Positions 9,274 through 18,607 of a stretch of 64,000 bases of DNA are shown piece by piece. Numbering within the stretch: position 1 is the first letter of the stretch; each line of letters begins with the position of its first letter. The stretch is from Candidatus Uabimicrobium amorphum (GTDB taxonomy: Bacteria; Planctomycetota; Uabimicrobiia; Uabimicrobiales; Uabimicrobiaceae), in NCBI RefSeq assembly GCF_009002475.1, contig NZ_AP019860.1, positions 1,302,001 to 1,366,000 on the forward strand, read 5' to 3'. The notes under the pieces were generated by a model. It worked only from the letters and a program-made list of their open reading frames with translations, made no database searches and was not told where the DNA came from. The translations under genes and the position numbers were made by a program.

Positions 9274-10050
9274 CTAATTATTCATAAAGTCCTGCTCTCG
9301 CAAACAACGCAAGACATTTTGTGAAAAATGCTTGTGCGACTCCTGCGTGTACTTCACTTGCGTGTAAACCTGTGCTAAGTTTTCCACCCCAGACTCTTCA
9401 ATCATTTTTCGCAAACGCGGAACGGACATGTAGCGATCCCAACCTTTTGTTTCGCGCTCTTCATAGATGGTTGCAATATCCTCGTCACTATACTTCGTGT
9501 ATTTCTCGCGATGCACAAGCCCCGACAATGGTAAACGGTCGCGCAATTGTGGTGACTCGTCGGGATAACCCATCACATACCCTACGACGGGAACTACGTT
9601 GGGCGGAAGCTCTAAAATTTGCGCAATGGTGTCACAACTTGCGAGAGTCGTTCCCATGTAGCATATGCCAAGACCTTCGGCCTCTGCGGCAAGAGCGACA
9701 TTTTGCGCCGCAATTGTCGCGTCAATGGCTCCGATCATAAAACTCATTAAGTTATCAAAATTGTCGGCGGCGTCACGTAGTTTTATCCAACGGCGCATAC
9801 GATGAAAATCACTACAAAAAGTCAGTAGCAACGGCGCTTGAAGTAACATTTCTTGCTCAAAATGAGCCTGAAACAGACTCTGGCGAATTTTTGGATCACT
9901 CGTGACCACCACGGACCATGTTTGCATATTTCCCGAGCTGGAAGCACGAAGTCCCGCATGTAAAATTTTTTGTAGGAGTTCTTCAGGAACCTGTGTGCTT
10001 TTATACTCACGAATAGATTTATGATTCTCTAAGACTTCAAAAATATCCAT
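9274..10050 (-). CDS. Nitroreductase-family FMN oxidoreductase
   Basis: About 258 residues from the ATG at 10050. That start gives MDIFEVLENHKSIREYKS, the normal N-terminus of the family; an ATG 18 codons upstream would overlap the preceding gene by 37 bp. Nitroreductase hallmarks are RSIREY-like HKSIREY (FMN phosphate contact), LRASSSGNMQTWSVVV (flavin-binding Ser/Asn) and AAEAEGLGICYMGT in the second half, followed by GYVMGYPDES. It resembles the NfsA/Frp type that reduces nitroaromatics or flavins with NADPH; the natural substrate is unknown. It follows a small unknown gene on the same strand. Confidence 0.85.
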   Translation of the reverse strand: MDIFEVLENHKSIREYKSTQVPEELLQKILHAGLRASSSGNMQTWSVVVTSDPKIRQSLFQAHFEQEMLLQAPLLLTFCSDFHRMRRWIKLRDAADNFDNLMSFMIGAIDATIAAQNVALAAEAEGLGICYMGTTLASCDTIAQILELPPNVVPVVGYVMGYPDESPQLRDRLPLSGLVHREKYTKYSDEDIATIYEERETKGWDRYMSVPRLRKMIEESGVENLAQVYTQVKYTQESHKHFSQNVLRCLREQDFMNN

Positions 10051-10067
10051 TATTGCGTTTACTTTCT

Positions 10068-10490
10068 TTATGTAATCATTCGGTAACGTAGGTCGTTGAG
10101 CCACGATTCGATTTCTGGGGTTAATTCAATGGTGGGAAACGTGAGCTCTTTTTTGGTTTTGTCGCAAAATCCCGCTGTCATCTCATTTTTGGAAAAACAA
10201 AAGTACACGTAAGGTTGATCTTGTGATAGTCCATGATGCAGCGCACGAGATAGCATTAAAACCCACATCGATTGTCCTGCACGGAGACATTTGTGATAAC
10301 CCTTTGCCCGCATAGAATTCATGAAGGCGACGACTTCGTTATAGCATGGGTGGGCACGATATAAATCCTCTACCCAATTCCAGCTATGCACAAATTGTTC
10401 CTCCAATCCCTTGAGCTTTTCCAGGTTACCACTACGTCCTGCGCGTGCATGAAGCTTTTTATGTAAGCGACTGACATGAGATTCGTCCAT
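10068..10490 (-). CDS. Conserved-looking hypothetical protein
   Basis: About 140 residues from the ATG at 10490, which has GGGAGA seven bases upstream. An in-frame GTG at 10550 would place a hairpin inside the coding region and overlap the DUF819 gene, so I rejected it. The product is cytosolic, rich in His, Trp and Leu (FVHSWNWVEDLYRAHPCYNE and LMLSRALHHGL), with no signal peptide or domain I recognise. It lies between a DUF819 membrane protein and a nitroreductase on the same strand, probably one transcript. Confidence 0.65.
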   Translation of the reverse strand: MDESHVSRLHKKLHARAGRSGNLEKLKGLEEQFVHSWNWVEDLYRAHPCYNEVVAFMNSMRAKGYHKCLRAGQSMWVLMLSRALHHGLSQDQPYVYFCFSKNEMTAGFCDKTKKELTFPTIELTPEIESWLNDLRYRMIT

Positions 10491-10510
10491 GAATTTCTCC
10501 CATAAATCTA

Positions 10511-10530
10511 GATCCCGATTTGTCGGGATC
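10511..10530. other. 8-bp perfect hairpin between DUF819 gene and next gene
   Basis: The arms GATCCCGA and TCGGGATC enclose a four-base loop. On the minus strand it lies 12 bp after the DUF819 stop and just before the ribosome-binding site of the next gene. There is no T-tract, so it is more likely a transcript-processing or translation-modulating hairpin than a classical terminator. Confidence 0.5.
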
Positions 10531-10542
10531 TGTAGCAAATGT

Positions 10543-12189
10543 TTACCCACCAGCAGCGAGAATCATCAATTGTCCGCAAAGCCATGCACAATAGGTACCA
10601 AGAGCATATCCTAGAACAGCAAGAAGTACACCCACGGGAGCTAAAGCAGGGTCTACAGCAGAGGCAACAACTGGTGCAGACGCCGCGCCGCCAATATTTG
10701 CCTGACTACCCACAGCGGTGAAGAAAAACGGTGCGCGAATCAGATAAGAAGTCGTTAGCAGCAAGGTGATATGAAAGAATATTAATACAAAGCCAAGAAA
10801 AAACAAATCAGGATTGCGAAAAATGGCAAATAAATCCATTTTCATACCGATGGTGGCTACGAGTACATAGAGAAAAACGGAGCCTATTTTAGAAGCTCCC
10901 ACGCCTTCCAGTTTTCGCGCTTTGCTAAAAGACAGCAATAGTCCACCTGTTGTCGCAAGAAGTATTGTCCAGAAAAATTCACTTCCCAGATTTATTTCCG
11001 CGAGCCATTTGACATTGTTTTTAATATAAGGAGCAAAATAATCTGCGGCAAAGTGAGAAAGAGATGTAATTCCAAAGGCAATACCCGCGACAACCATTAG
11101 ATCATTTAGGGACGGTATACGCGAATTTTCTGCGTGAAATTTTTCCATTTGTTCGCGAATTTCTTCAATCGCCGTATTATCTGCCTGTAGTTTTTCATCC
11201 AGACGCTTGTAATTCGCTGCGCCCAAAAGTAACAGCGCCATCCATAGGTTTGCGACAAGTATGTCGACCGTGGTCATTGCGGAAAAAATTTCATTGTCGA
11301 CACGAAAGGTCTCTTTCATCGCCGTTTGGTTCGCACCACCACCGATCCAGCTTCCGATTAATGTTGTCATACCTCTGGCAATATCTTGTGACTTAATGTC
11401 GCGATATACGTTCACTCCACCGTCTTCACCAACCAACAAATACGGACCGATTACGATATGGAGTATACCTTCTTTTTCATTAAAAATGTCATAGTCGTTG
11501 ATCACTAAGTTATGTTTGCTCAATTCGAAAACAAGAGTTTTGCGGTTTTCAAAAAAGTCAATACGCTCTTTTAATTTAACTTTGAACTTAGAACCGTTGG
11601 CGTCCACGTGTAGAAAACCATCGCGTTGTTCGACAACACATTTTTGTTCTGTAATGCGCCAGCGATTGTCACCAATTTTTTCAATAGAAGCGTTTTCACT
11701 AATCGGACGTTTTTTCTTTGCGAAAGCGTCACACAGTTTTTTTGATGGCGAGGAAAGTGTCAGTTCGTTTTTATATTCAGGTGAAAGATGAAATGCGTAC
11801 AGCTGTTCCAGAGTTTGTGGAGAAACCCAACCGATGAACATGATGGTAAGTGGCCCGCCAACTACAATACTAAAGGTAGCAACAAAAAACATAATGAGCG
11901 CTTTGGGACCTAACTGCAACGTACTTTTTAAATCAATACTGAGTGTAAGAAGTACTAAACTTGCAGGAAGAAGATAACGCGACGCGACATAGTATAAACT
12001 AGAATCGGAAATATCGACGATTCCAGTAGTTGTTAGTACAGAGGGAATAAAATAACACAATAATAGCGAAGGGACATATGTATAGAATTTTTGCCAAAAA
12101 TTATTCTTACTTTTTGCGGTGTAAAAAATAAAAGCAAGAATAACCATTAGCATTCCAAAAATGACATCATCGTTGGTGATCGGAAACAT
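10543..12189 (-). CDS. DUF819-family multi-pass membrane protein with soluble insert
   Basis: About 548 residues from the ATG at 12189, which has GGAG eight bases upstream; a TTG seven codons earlier is also in frame. The protein matches the DUF819/YjcL-type family: hydrophobic helices at both ends and the signature IGSWIGGGANQTAMKE just after the middle. The family is usually near 400 residues. The excess is a soluble stretch at about residues 123-265, charged and beta-like (NRWRITEQKCVVEQRDGFLH), between two membrane helices. Family function is not settled; a transporter role is plausible. It is first in a three-gene minus-strand run. Confidence 0.8.
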   Translation of the reverse strand: MFPITNDDVIFGMLMVILAFIFYTAKSKNNFWQKFYTYVPSLLLCYFIPSVLTTTGIVDISDSSLYYVASRYLLPASLVLLTLSIDLKSTLQLGPKALIMFFVATFSIVVGGPLTIMFIGWVSPQTLEQLYAFHLSPEYKNELTLSSPSKKLCDAFAKKKRPISENASIEKIGDNRWRITEQKCVVEQRDGFLHVDANGSKFKVKLKERIDFFENRKTLVFELSKHNLVINDYDIFNEKEGILHIVIGPYLLVGEDGGVNVYRDIKSQDIARGMTTLIGSWIGGGANQTAMKETFRVDNEIFSAMTTVDILVANLWMALLLLGAANYKRLDEKLQADNTAIEEIREQMEKFHAENSRIPSLNDLMVVAGIAFGITSLSHFAADYFAPYIKNNVKWLAEINLGSEFFWTILLATTGGLLLSFSKARKLEGVGASKIGSVFLYVLVATIGMKMDLFAIFRNPDLFFLGFVLIFFHITLLLTTSYLIRAPFFFTAVGSQANIGGAASAPVVASAVDPALAPVGVLLAVLGYALGTYCAWLCGQLMILAAGG

Positions 12190-12841
12190 AAATGGGCTCC
12201 ATAACGACAAAATTAAAATACAAAATGGAGTGCAGCACGCGGCACATCACATGAAAATTATAGAAGTATTTTAAGGTATTTTCTTATTTTCATTACTTTT
12301 TCTAATGTTATTCTTAGATGTTTTATAAGGTCAGGTGTGATACAAGGTATATTTTTTCTTGGATCGATCGATCTTACTAACCAATCACACTCGAAAATAG
12401 TGGCTAAGCAGTTCTGAAAAATTTAGTTGCATAGATGTTTATTTTTTATAACATATATAACCATGAAAAACTTTTTATTAATAAAATTTCTTATTTTTCA
12501 AGAATAGTTTATTGATAAAGGTTTGTGGGGTTAAGAGTTTTATCAGAAGAATTTGTCGAATCTCTAAATATTTCGGGTAATTTACACTTGAGAAACATAA
12601 GTGCGAACGAACTATATGCAAGTTATGCGCCAATGTGTTTATGTATTCGATTGTAAAATCGATGACATCCTCATTTCACACAAGTTCTGTCTACAGACTA
12701 TAATTTTTTTTTCGTAAAATTCAAAAAGAAAATGATATTTAAAGAGTGCGGTCGAAATAATTTGCGTATTTCTATCCACATCTCTCACGTCGGATTGTAT
12801 GCCAAATACACCGGGAAAATTTCACAATGTGATTATAAAAA
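12190..12841. other. AT-rich leader region without a recognisable gene
   Basis: About 650 bp between the divergent DUF819 and moxR genes. It is strongly AT-rich, with poly-A/T runs and no long reading frame, no hairpin with T-tract and no known riboswitch that I can see. It must contain both divergent promoters. A GATC cluster (ggatcgatcgatc) lies near 12361-12372. I cannot assign anything specific beyond promoter content. Confidence 0.5.
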
Positions 12842-13849
12842 ATGGTAGAAGAAAACATGAAAGAGAACACTGAAGTTGCCAAAGAGTTTAAAGATGCTTT
12901 CGAAGCATTGTGCAAGGAAATTGGTAAGGTAATCGTTGGTCATGACGAAATAGTCGAAAATGTACTCATATGTCTTTTTGCCGGGGGAAACGTTCTACTA
13001 GAAGGGGTTCCTGGTTTGGGTAAAACGATGTTGGTACGCACTCTTTCCGAGGTTCTTGATCTTCCTTTTTCGCGTATTCAGTTCACACCTGACTTGATGC
13101 CGGCAGACATTGTGGGAACCAATCTAATCACAGAAGATCGTCAATTCAAATTTCAACCGGGACCTATTTTTTCCAATATTGTTCTTGCCGATGAGATTAA
13201 CCGTGCTACCCCGAAAACGCAATCTGCGTTACTTGAGTGTATGCAGGAAAAAAGTGTAACGGTCGGTGGTACAATTCATCAACTCGATCGACCATTTTTT
13301 GTTCTCGGAACACAGAACCCTTTAGAAATGGAAGGTACATATCCGTTACCGGAAGCACAACTCGATAGATTTTTGTTTAAACTTTTGGTTTCCTTCCCTT
13401 CCCGTGAGGATTTAAATGAAATTTTACTCCGCACCACAGAAAAAGTAGAAGTCACACCGCAAAAAATTGCGAAGCAAGAAGATATAAAAAAATGGATGGA
13501 CGTGGTTCGCGATGTTTATGTGGCACCACACGTAAGGGATTACGCTTCGCGTTTACTTCTTGCTACACATCCGGGATCGACATATGCTAGTGAAAAAACA
13601 AATCGTTTTGTGCGTTTTGGTTCTTCACCTCGTGGAGGACAGGCGCTCATTCGTTCGGCAAAAATTAAAGCACTGATACAAGGGCGGTACAACGCTAGTT
13701 TTGATGACGTCGCACAAAGTGCTATTCCCGCGTTACGTCACCGTATGATTTTAAATTTCGAAGGCGAAGCGGAAAGAATTTCTACAGATACTATCGTCGA
13801 AGATATTCTCGAACATGTGAAAAGAGACGAAGGCTCGAGTAAGAAATGA
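12842..13849 (+). CDS. MoxR-type AAA+ ATPase
   Basis: 335 residues, typical MoxR length. Walker A is GVPGLGKT at residues 55-62 and Walker B/sensor is LADEINRATPKTQ around 115-126. Arginine-finger and lid regions follow (LPEAQLDRFLFKL, then SPRGGQALIRSAK near residue 265). MoxR proteins act as chaperone-like ATPases that assemble or activate partner complexes, often with VWA proteins. It overlaps the DUF58 gene by 4 bp, the standard pairing. Two closely spaced ATGs (12842 and 12857) are possible starts; I kept the first. The long AT-rich leader upstream marks it as the operon head. Confidence 0.92.
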   Translation: MVEENMKENTEVAKEFKDAFEALCKEIGKVIVGHDEIVENVLICLFAGGNVLLEGVPGLGKTMLVRTLSEVLDLPFSRIQFTPDLMPADIVGTNLITEDRQFKFQPGPIFSNIVLADEINRATPKTQSALLECMQEKSVTVGGTIHQLDRPFFVLGTQNPLEMEGTYPLPEAQLDRFLFKLLVSFPSREDLNEILLRTTEKVEVTPQKIAKQEDIKKWMDVVRDVYVAPHVRDYASRLLLATHPGSTYASEKTNRFVRFGSSPRGGQALIRSAKIKALIQGRYNASFDDVAQSAIPALRHRMILNFEGEAERISTDTIVEDILEHVKRDEGSSKK

Positions 13850-14730
13850 GCGAACAAAAACTCTTAGATCCTGATTTTATGAGAACACTGGAAAACATGT
13901 CTTTTGTATCACGCAAAGTTTTCCGTGGCTTACTCAAGGGAGAACGGCGTAGTAAAAAAAAGGGAATATCCATTGAATTTGCTGATTATCGCGAATACGT
14001 TCCTGGGGATGATTTGCGCTTTTTAGATTGGAATATTCTCGGACGACTCAATAAACTTTTATTGAGATTATTTCAAGAAGAAGAAGACCTTAATTTATAT
14101 TTTTTGATCGACAACTCAAAATCCATGAGTTTTGGCTCGCCAACAAAATACACATATGCAAAAAAGATCGCCGCGTCTTTGGGTTATATAGCTTTAAATA
14201 ATTTAGACCGCATTGCTGTGGGAATTTTTGATCGCGAATTAAAACATATCTATCCATTATCTCGTGGAAAAAAACATGTATGGAAATTACTAAACTTTTT
14301 GGAGAATGCTCCTGAAGGTGGCGAGACCGACATGCACAATGCTTTTCGCGCTTTTCCCATCCGTTTTCGGCATAGCGGTATCGTCGTAATTATATCTGAT
14401 TTTCTTGATGTACAAGGGTTAGAAAAAGCGTATAAGTTTTTTTCTCCACGAAGTTATGAAGTGATTGCAATACAAGTTCTCGCTGAAGAAGAGATAGAAC
14501 CAACCTTAACCGGAGATATTAAACTTGTTGATTCAGAAAATGGTGCAACTACAGACTTAAGCATAAGCGCTGATTTATTACAGCGCTATCAATTTGTGCT
14601 CAGTGGTTTTATGCAACAACTTTCCGATTACTGTAGTCGCAATGGCATATTTTACTTATATACATCAAACCAGGCACCGATAGAAGATTTGCTACTCAGG
14701 TACTTAAAGAAGCTGGGCATTGTAAAGTAG
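13846..14730 (+). CDS. DUF58 protein with von Willebrand-like fold
   Basis: 294 residues. The DUF58 core is clear: YREYVPGDDLRFLDWN (residues 48-63) followed by a VWA-like segment with an intact metal-site motif DNSKS at residues 89-93. No membrane helix is visible, so this is the cytosolic form. DUF58 proteins are partners of MoxR ATPases, and the 4-bp overlap with moxR supports a joint complex. The remaining MoxR-operon companions (BatA/BatB-type VWA membrane proteins) are absent here; a TPR protein follows instead. Confidence 0.9.
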   Translation: MSEQKLLDPDFMRTLENMSFVSRKVFRGLLKGERRSKKKGISIEFADYREYVPGDDLRFLDWNILGRLNKLLLRLFQEEEDLNLYFLIDNSKSMSFGSPTKYTYAKKIAASLGYIALNNLDRIAVGIFDRELKHIYPLSRGKKHVWKLLNFLENAPEGGETDMHNAFRAFPIRFRHSGIVVIISDFLDVQGLEKAYKFFSPRSYEVIAIQVLAEEEIEPTLTGDIKLVDSENGATTDLSISADLLQRYQFVLSGFMQQLSDYCSRNGIFYLYTSNQAPIEDLLLRYLKKLGIVK

Positions 14731-14738
14731 GGTACTAC

Positions 14739-16160
14739 ATGGGGTGGTTAGAAAATTTAGAAAAAGAGTGCAGTGAGCTCCAAGAGCAAATAAATAAACT
14801 GTATTCTGTCATTAAAAGCCTTGTTCAGGAAGGTGCGCCGCAAAAACAAATCGATCACTTGCAGAGTTTATTTAGCGGATTTATTAACCAAGTACAAATT
14901 ACCTCCTGGGAAATAAAGGGATGGCGTAAGCTAGACGAAAATGAATACAGCGAGGCTGCGGATTGGTTCTACAAGGGTTTGAATCGCTTGTATTCCATAC
15001 CAAATAGTCAGGTTCGCATACAAAAAGAAATTAGTATTTGTTTGGGATTGGGGAAGTGTCACATTGTGACCAAAGGCTACGAGGCTGATGAGGTAAAGAA
15101 GGTTTATCAAAGGCTTTTTGATATTACCGATGATAAGGTGGTGGGAAAATTTTTGGCCTTGCGTGGCTTGTGGGCACATCAGGTGATGAAGGGCCAAACA
15201 AACGAAAGTTACCAAACGTCAAAAGAGCTTTTTGCCATCGCAAACGAGTTGGAGCACCCACTATTGGTAATTGAATCGCATATGACCCAAGCATTTCCTC
15301 TGTTTATTATGGCTGCGTGGGATCAGGCCAAATTTCATTTACAAAAAGCTTTGCAAGTGTGCATGCAAAACAAAAATAATATCCCACGAGATTTTTCTTT
15401 GGAAAATCCACTATTGTTGGTTCTGGGATTAACAGGGTTTAGCTCTGCGTATCGTGGATATTTGGACAAAGCTTTGAAACAAATTCAGTTTTCGTATGAA
15501 TTTGCCAAGCAAATTATGACACCATATAATGTGGCTTTGGCACTGTTTTTTATGGCGCGTATTCACCAAATTAGACGTGATATACCCAAGACAATTCATT
15601 TTGCAGCCCGTGGGGTAAAGTGGTCAAAGAATCATGGAATTTCCTTATGGAAAAATATTTCACAAGTCATACTAGGCTGGGCACTTATACACAACAAAAG
15701 TAAAGATGAAGGTTTAATGTTAATCGAGAATTCTCTAGTCGCACTAGAAGAATTTAAAGTGACATTGCACAAACCTTTTTTATTGAGTATATTGGCAGAC
15801 AGCTATCATAAAATAGGTCTACATGAAGAAGCATGCGAAACAATAGAGAATGCGTGGAACGCCATCGAGGATGGAAATCAACAAATATATAAAATAGAAG
15901 TACTACAACTAAAGGGCGAAATTTTATTGAGTGATAGTCTCAAACTCAACGAAGCAGTAAACTGTTTTCACCAAGCGCGAAAACTCGCCATTAATTATGA
16001 TATGCGTTTATTTGAGCTTCGCTCTCTATCCAGTTTAACAAAACATACACCTCGCGAACAGTCCGTAAAACTAAAGGAAGAGTTACATAAACTGTACATG
16101 TCGTTCGATGAAGGCTTTGAGACACTGTTTCTTCGAGAGGCAAAATCGCTAATTGACTAG
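14739..16160 (+). CDS. TPR-like helical repeat protein
   Basis: 473 residues, starting 8 bp after the DUF58 stop with AGGG upstream. The N-terminus (residues about 1-45) is a likely coiled coil (LEKECSELQEQINKLYSVIK). The rest is made of paired helices with TPR character, such as EYSEAADWFYKGLNRLY, GYLDKALKQIQFSYEFAK and KLNEAVNCFHQARKLA, resembling MalT-type solenoids. There is no signal peptide, membrane segment or enzymatic motif. A scaffold or partner role for the MoxR/DUF58 pair is a guess from position only. Confidence 0.75.
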   Translation: MGWLENLEKECSELQEQINKLYSVIKSLVQEGAPQKQIDHLQSLFSGFINQVQITSWEIKGWRKLDENEYSEAADWFYKGLNRLYSIPNSQVRIQKEISICLGLGKCHIVTKGYEADEVKKVYQRLFDITDDKVVGKFLALRGLWAHQVMKGQTNESYQTSKELFAIANELEHPLLVIESHMTQAFPLFIMAAWDQAKFHLQKALQVCMQNKNNIPRDFSLENPLLLVLGLTGFSSAYRGYLDKALKQIQFSYEFAKQIMTPYNVALALFFMARIHQIRRDIPKTIHFAARGVKWSKNHGISLWKNISQVILGWALIHNKSKDEGLMLIENSLVALEEFKVTLHKPFLLSILADSYHKIGLHEEACETIENAWNAIEDGNQQIYKIEVLQLKGEILLSDSLKLNEAVNCFHQARKLAINYDMRLFELRSLSSLTKHTPREQSVKLKEELHKLYMSFDEGFETLFLREAKSLID

Positions 16161-16225
16161 GTATTCCGTTTTATAGTCAACAACACACGAAAACAACATT
16201 TTTCACATCTTGTAAAGGAAGTAAA

Positions 16226-16621
16226 ATGGAAGATATTTATGATGATGAAAGAGGTTTGCGCATTCAAACAACAATGAAACAAATGGATGATTTAGATGTT
16301 TTGTTTTTTGATGTAACAGGGTCCATAGATACGCACACTTGTAGTATCCATTTGTTGGATAACATCATTTCGCTGAAAGTGCAAGAAGCAGATGTAAAGT
16401 ATGTGGCTTTTAACATGGCGGAATTAAATCATATCAACTCCACTGGTATAGGCTTTCTTATTAAACTAGCCGACAATCTAAAAAATGACAAAGACGGTAC
16501 AATCTTTATGAGAAACATTGATGAGGACAAAGAGCACTTATTTGACATGATGGGATTATGGCGTCTTTTTGTTAAGATAGATGCCGACCAAGATATCGCG
16601 GATCACTTACAGGCTTCATAG
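16226..16621 (+). CDS. STAS-domain protein, anti-sigma factor antagonist type
   Basis: 131 residues with AAAGGAAG before the ATG. The STAS fold is visible from LDVLFFDVTGSIDTHT (beta strands) through NMAELNHINSTGIGFLIKL, which carries the conserved phosphorylatable Ser after Asn. Proteins of this kind bind a serine kinase/anti-sigma factor and switch partners according to phosphorylation. No anti-sigma factor is encoded nearby. It lies 28 bp before the GspE-type ATPase gene and is probably cotranscribed. Confidence 0.85.
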   Translation: MEDIYDDERGLRIQTTMKQMDDLDVLFFDVTGSIDTHTCSIHLLDNIISLKVQEADVKYVAFNMAELNHINSTGIGFLIKLADNLKNDKDGTIFMRNIDEDKEHLFDMMGLWRLFVKIDADQDIADHLQAS

Positions 16622-16649
16622 GCTAAACGAAATTATAAAAGGATAAAAA

Positions 16650-18155
16650 ATGGAAAAATTTGTTGAACTAGAGCATTTCGAATTAGATGCAGATTCGATA
16701 CAAATGTTACCGTATAAGTTTTGTGTCGAAAACCGCCTGGTAATTCTCAACAAAGTGAATATTCATTCTCCTGACCCGATTACTTTGGGGGTGATTGATG
16801 ATGCAAATCAAGAGTTACTTGCCGAAGTAAAGGCGATGTTGAACCACTCGATTAAAGCGGTAAGACTGAATGCCTATGAAATCCAAAAAGCCATAGATAT
16901 TGGTTATGGTGTGCATAAAAAAGAAGATTTTGACTACACCCTTACTTTGAATCCTATTTCGACTATTTCATATGACCCCGACGCGCCGATGAGTAAAACC
17001 ATCAATGAAATTTTAGGAAAAGCGATTGCTCTGGGGGCAAGTGATATCCACATCGAAACGTATCCCGATGACATAGATGTGCGTTTTCGTGTCGATGGCA
17101 TGTTACACCAAATAAACCATCCTTTAAGTAAAGCAAATATCCGCACGGCGATTTCTCGATTGCGCATTTTGGCAAACCTCGACGTTACCGAACATCGTTT
17201 TGCCCAAGATGGTCGCATTAACTCCGTATACGAAGAAGGAGGCGAACGCGTTATTGATTTTCGCGTCTCTATCGTTCCCGGACCATTTGGCCTTGACGCG
17301 GTTATGCGTGTACTTGACAGCTCGCGAGCCATTGTTGGACTGGATAAACTTGGTCTTAACGCACAACAAAAGCAAGATTTTGAAAATCTAGTGAGTAGTC
17401 CCGAAGGTCTTGTTTTAGTTGCGGGCCCTACAGGATGTGGAAAAACAACAACGCTGTATTCTGCTCTTCATCACATAAATACCACGCAAAATAAAGTGGT
17501 GACAGTGGAAGATCCCATTGAGTATATTTTTGCCAAAACCAACCAGAAACAAATCAATGCGGACATGGGTTTTGCAGACTATGTGCGTGCCTTTTTGCGT
17601 CAAAACCCCGATGTGATTATGATCGGTGAAATTCGCGATGAAGAGACGGCGGAAGTGGCGTTTCGCGCAGCGCAAACGGGGCACCTCGTTCTAAGTACTA
17701 TTCACGCGATAGATAGTGTACGTGGATTCTCGCGATTAAAGACACTCAATGTCGACTCAAGTGTCATTTCAGCGTGTTTGCTGGGGATTTTATCGCAACG
17801 CTTGGTACGTAAACTGTGCCCAGTTTGTAAAGATGTCGGAGAACCTTCTGATGAACTCAAAGCAAAACTACGCCTACCCCACGATGAGCAATTTTATCAC
17901 GCGGTGGGTTGCGAACATTGCGATGGCATTGGCTACAAAGGACGTACCGGAATATATGAGTTATTTGCCGTAAATGACGCACTTGCGGAATTGATTAACA
18001 TGGAAGCTTCGACTCAAGAAATAAGATCTACCGCACGAGAAATGGGGCTGAAATCATTATTGGAAGACGCGCTACCTAAGGCGAGAAAAGGCATTACTAG
18101 CCTAGACGAACTTCTTAGAGTTATTCCTTATCGGATTATTGCCATGGAAAGGTAA
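16650..18155 (+). CDS. GspE/PilB-type secretion or pilus assembly ATPase
   Basis: 501 residues with a good AAGGAT site. The N-terminal ~100 residues resemble a MshEN/GspE-N domain (LPYKFCVENRLVIL). The ATPase core includes Walker A GPTGCGKT at 259-266, the Asp box (GASDIHIE), Walker B (DVIMIGEIRDEETAE) and the His box (GHLVLSTIHA). The tetracysteine zinc site is complete (CPVC at 390-393 and CEHC at 421-424). This hexameric motor normally drives type II secretion or type IV pili, but no GspF/PilC or pilin gene is adjacent, so the rest of the machine must be elsewhere. A small membrane protein follows after 2 bp. Confidence 0.9.
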   Translation: MEKFVELEHFELDADSIQMLPYKFCVENRLVILNKVNIHSPDPITLGVIDDANQELLAEVKAMLNHSIKAVRLNAYEIQKAIDIGYGVHKKEDFDYTLTLNPISTISYDPDAPMSKTINEILGKAIALGASDIHIETYPDDIDVRFRVDGMLHQINHPLSKANIRTAISRLRILANLDVTEHRFAQDGRINSVYEEGGERVIDFRVSIVPGPFGLDAVMRVLDSSRAIVGLDKLGLNAQQKQDFENLVSSPEGLVLVAGPTGCGKTTTLYSALHHINTTQNKVVTVEDPIEYIFAKTNQKQINADMGFADYVRAFLRQNPDVIMIGEIRDEETAEVAFRAAQTGHLVLSTIHAIDSVRGFSRLKTLNVDSSVISACLLGILSQRLVRKLCPVCKDVGEPSDELKAKLRLPHDEQFYHAVGCEHCDGIGYKGRTGIYELFAVNDALAELINMEASTQEIRSTAREMGLKSLLEDALPKARKGITSLDELLRVIPYRIIAMER

Positions 18156-18157
18156 CA

Positions 18158-18538
18158 ATGTCTGATCGACAACCAGAGAAAAAAATAGTGAAAACAATTG
18201 CCGTAATTGCTTTTGTCGGCATTGGCTTACAAACATTATATCTTTTTTTCTATGTCGTTGCGAAAAATGATGTGCAAAGTTTGCTCGATTTGCAACAAGT
18301 AGAATCTATAGAGCAGTATAAAACGACAAATATGAAAGTATGGTTGATGGACACCGACGTGTCCATTCAAAATCTTATTGCGTTTTCATTTTGTGTGGTG
18401 TGCAAAGAATTTGATCACGGTTTGCATATTCGTTGGACACTGATACCGTTTCGATCGGTCGAAATCGACAAACAGGTTCTTTCTGAAGAACAGGTCGAAA
18501 CGATAAAACGCAAATTATTTTTCATAGACGAAGAATGA
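18158..18538 (+). CDS. Small single-pass membrane protein of unknown function
   Basis: 126 residues, GGAAAGG site, 2 bp after the ATPase stop. One membrane helix at about residues 12-32 (TIAVIAFVGIGLQTLYLFFY) is followed by a soluble domain of mixed strands and helices with no motif I recognise. Co-transcription with the GspE-type ATPase suggests a linked role, but that is inference. A hairpin with T-tract follows directly, ending the operon. Confidence 0.7.
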   Translation: MSDRQPEKKIVKTIAVIAFVGIGLQTLYLFFYVVAKNDVQSLLDLQQVESIEQYKTTNMKVWLMDTDVSIQNLIAFSFCVVCKEFDHGLHIRWTLIPFRSVEIDKQVLSEEQVETIKRKLFFIDEE

Positions 18539-18545
18539 AAGAAAC

Positions 18546-18590
18546 CATCCATTGCTGATAAAATAACATCGGCGATGGATGTTTTTTTTT
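18546..18590 (+). terminator. Rho-independent terminator
   Basis: The arms catccattgc (18546-18555) and gcgatggatg (18572-18581) pair with one G-T mismatch. They are followed at once by nine T residues (18582-18590). It lies directly downstream of the small membrane protein, closing the moxR-to-gspE run. Confidence 0.85.
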
Positions 18591-18607
18591 GTAGATAGGG
18601 GATTAAA

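Noticed and set aside
12190..12841. Possible non-coding RNA or small gene in the long leader before moxR
   Set aside because: No hairpin-plus-T-tract, conserved fold or credible reading frame could be seen; AT-richness alone is not evidence.
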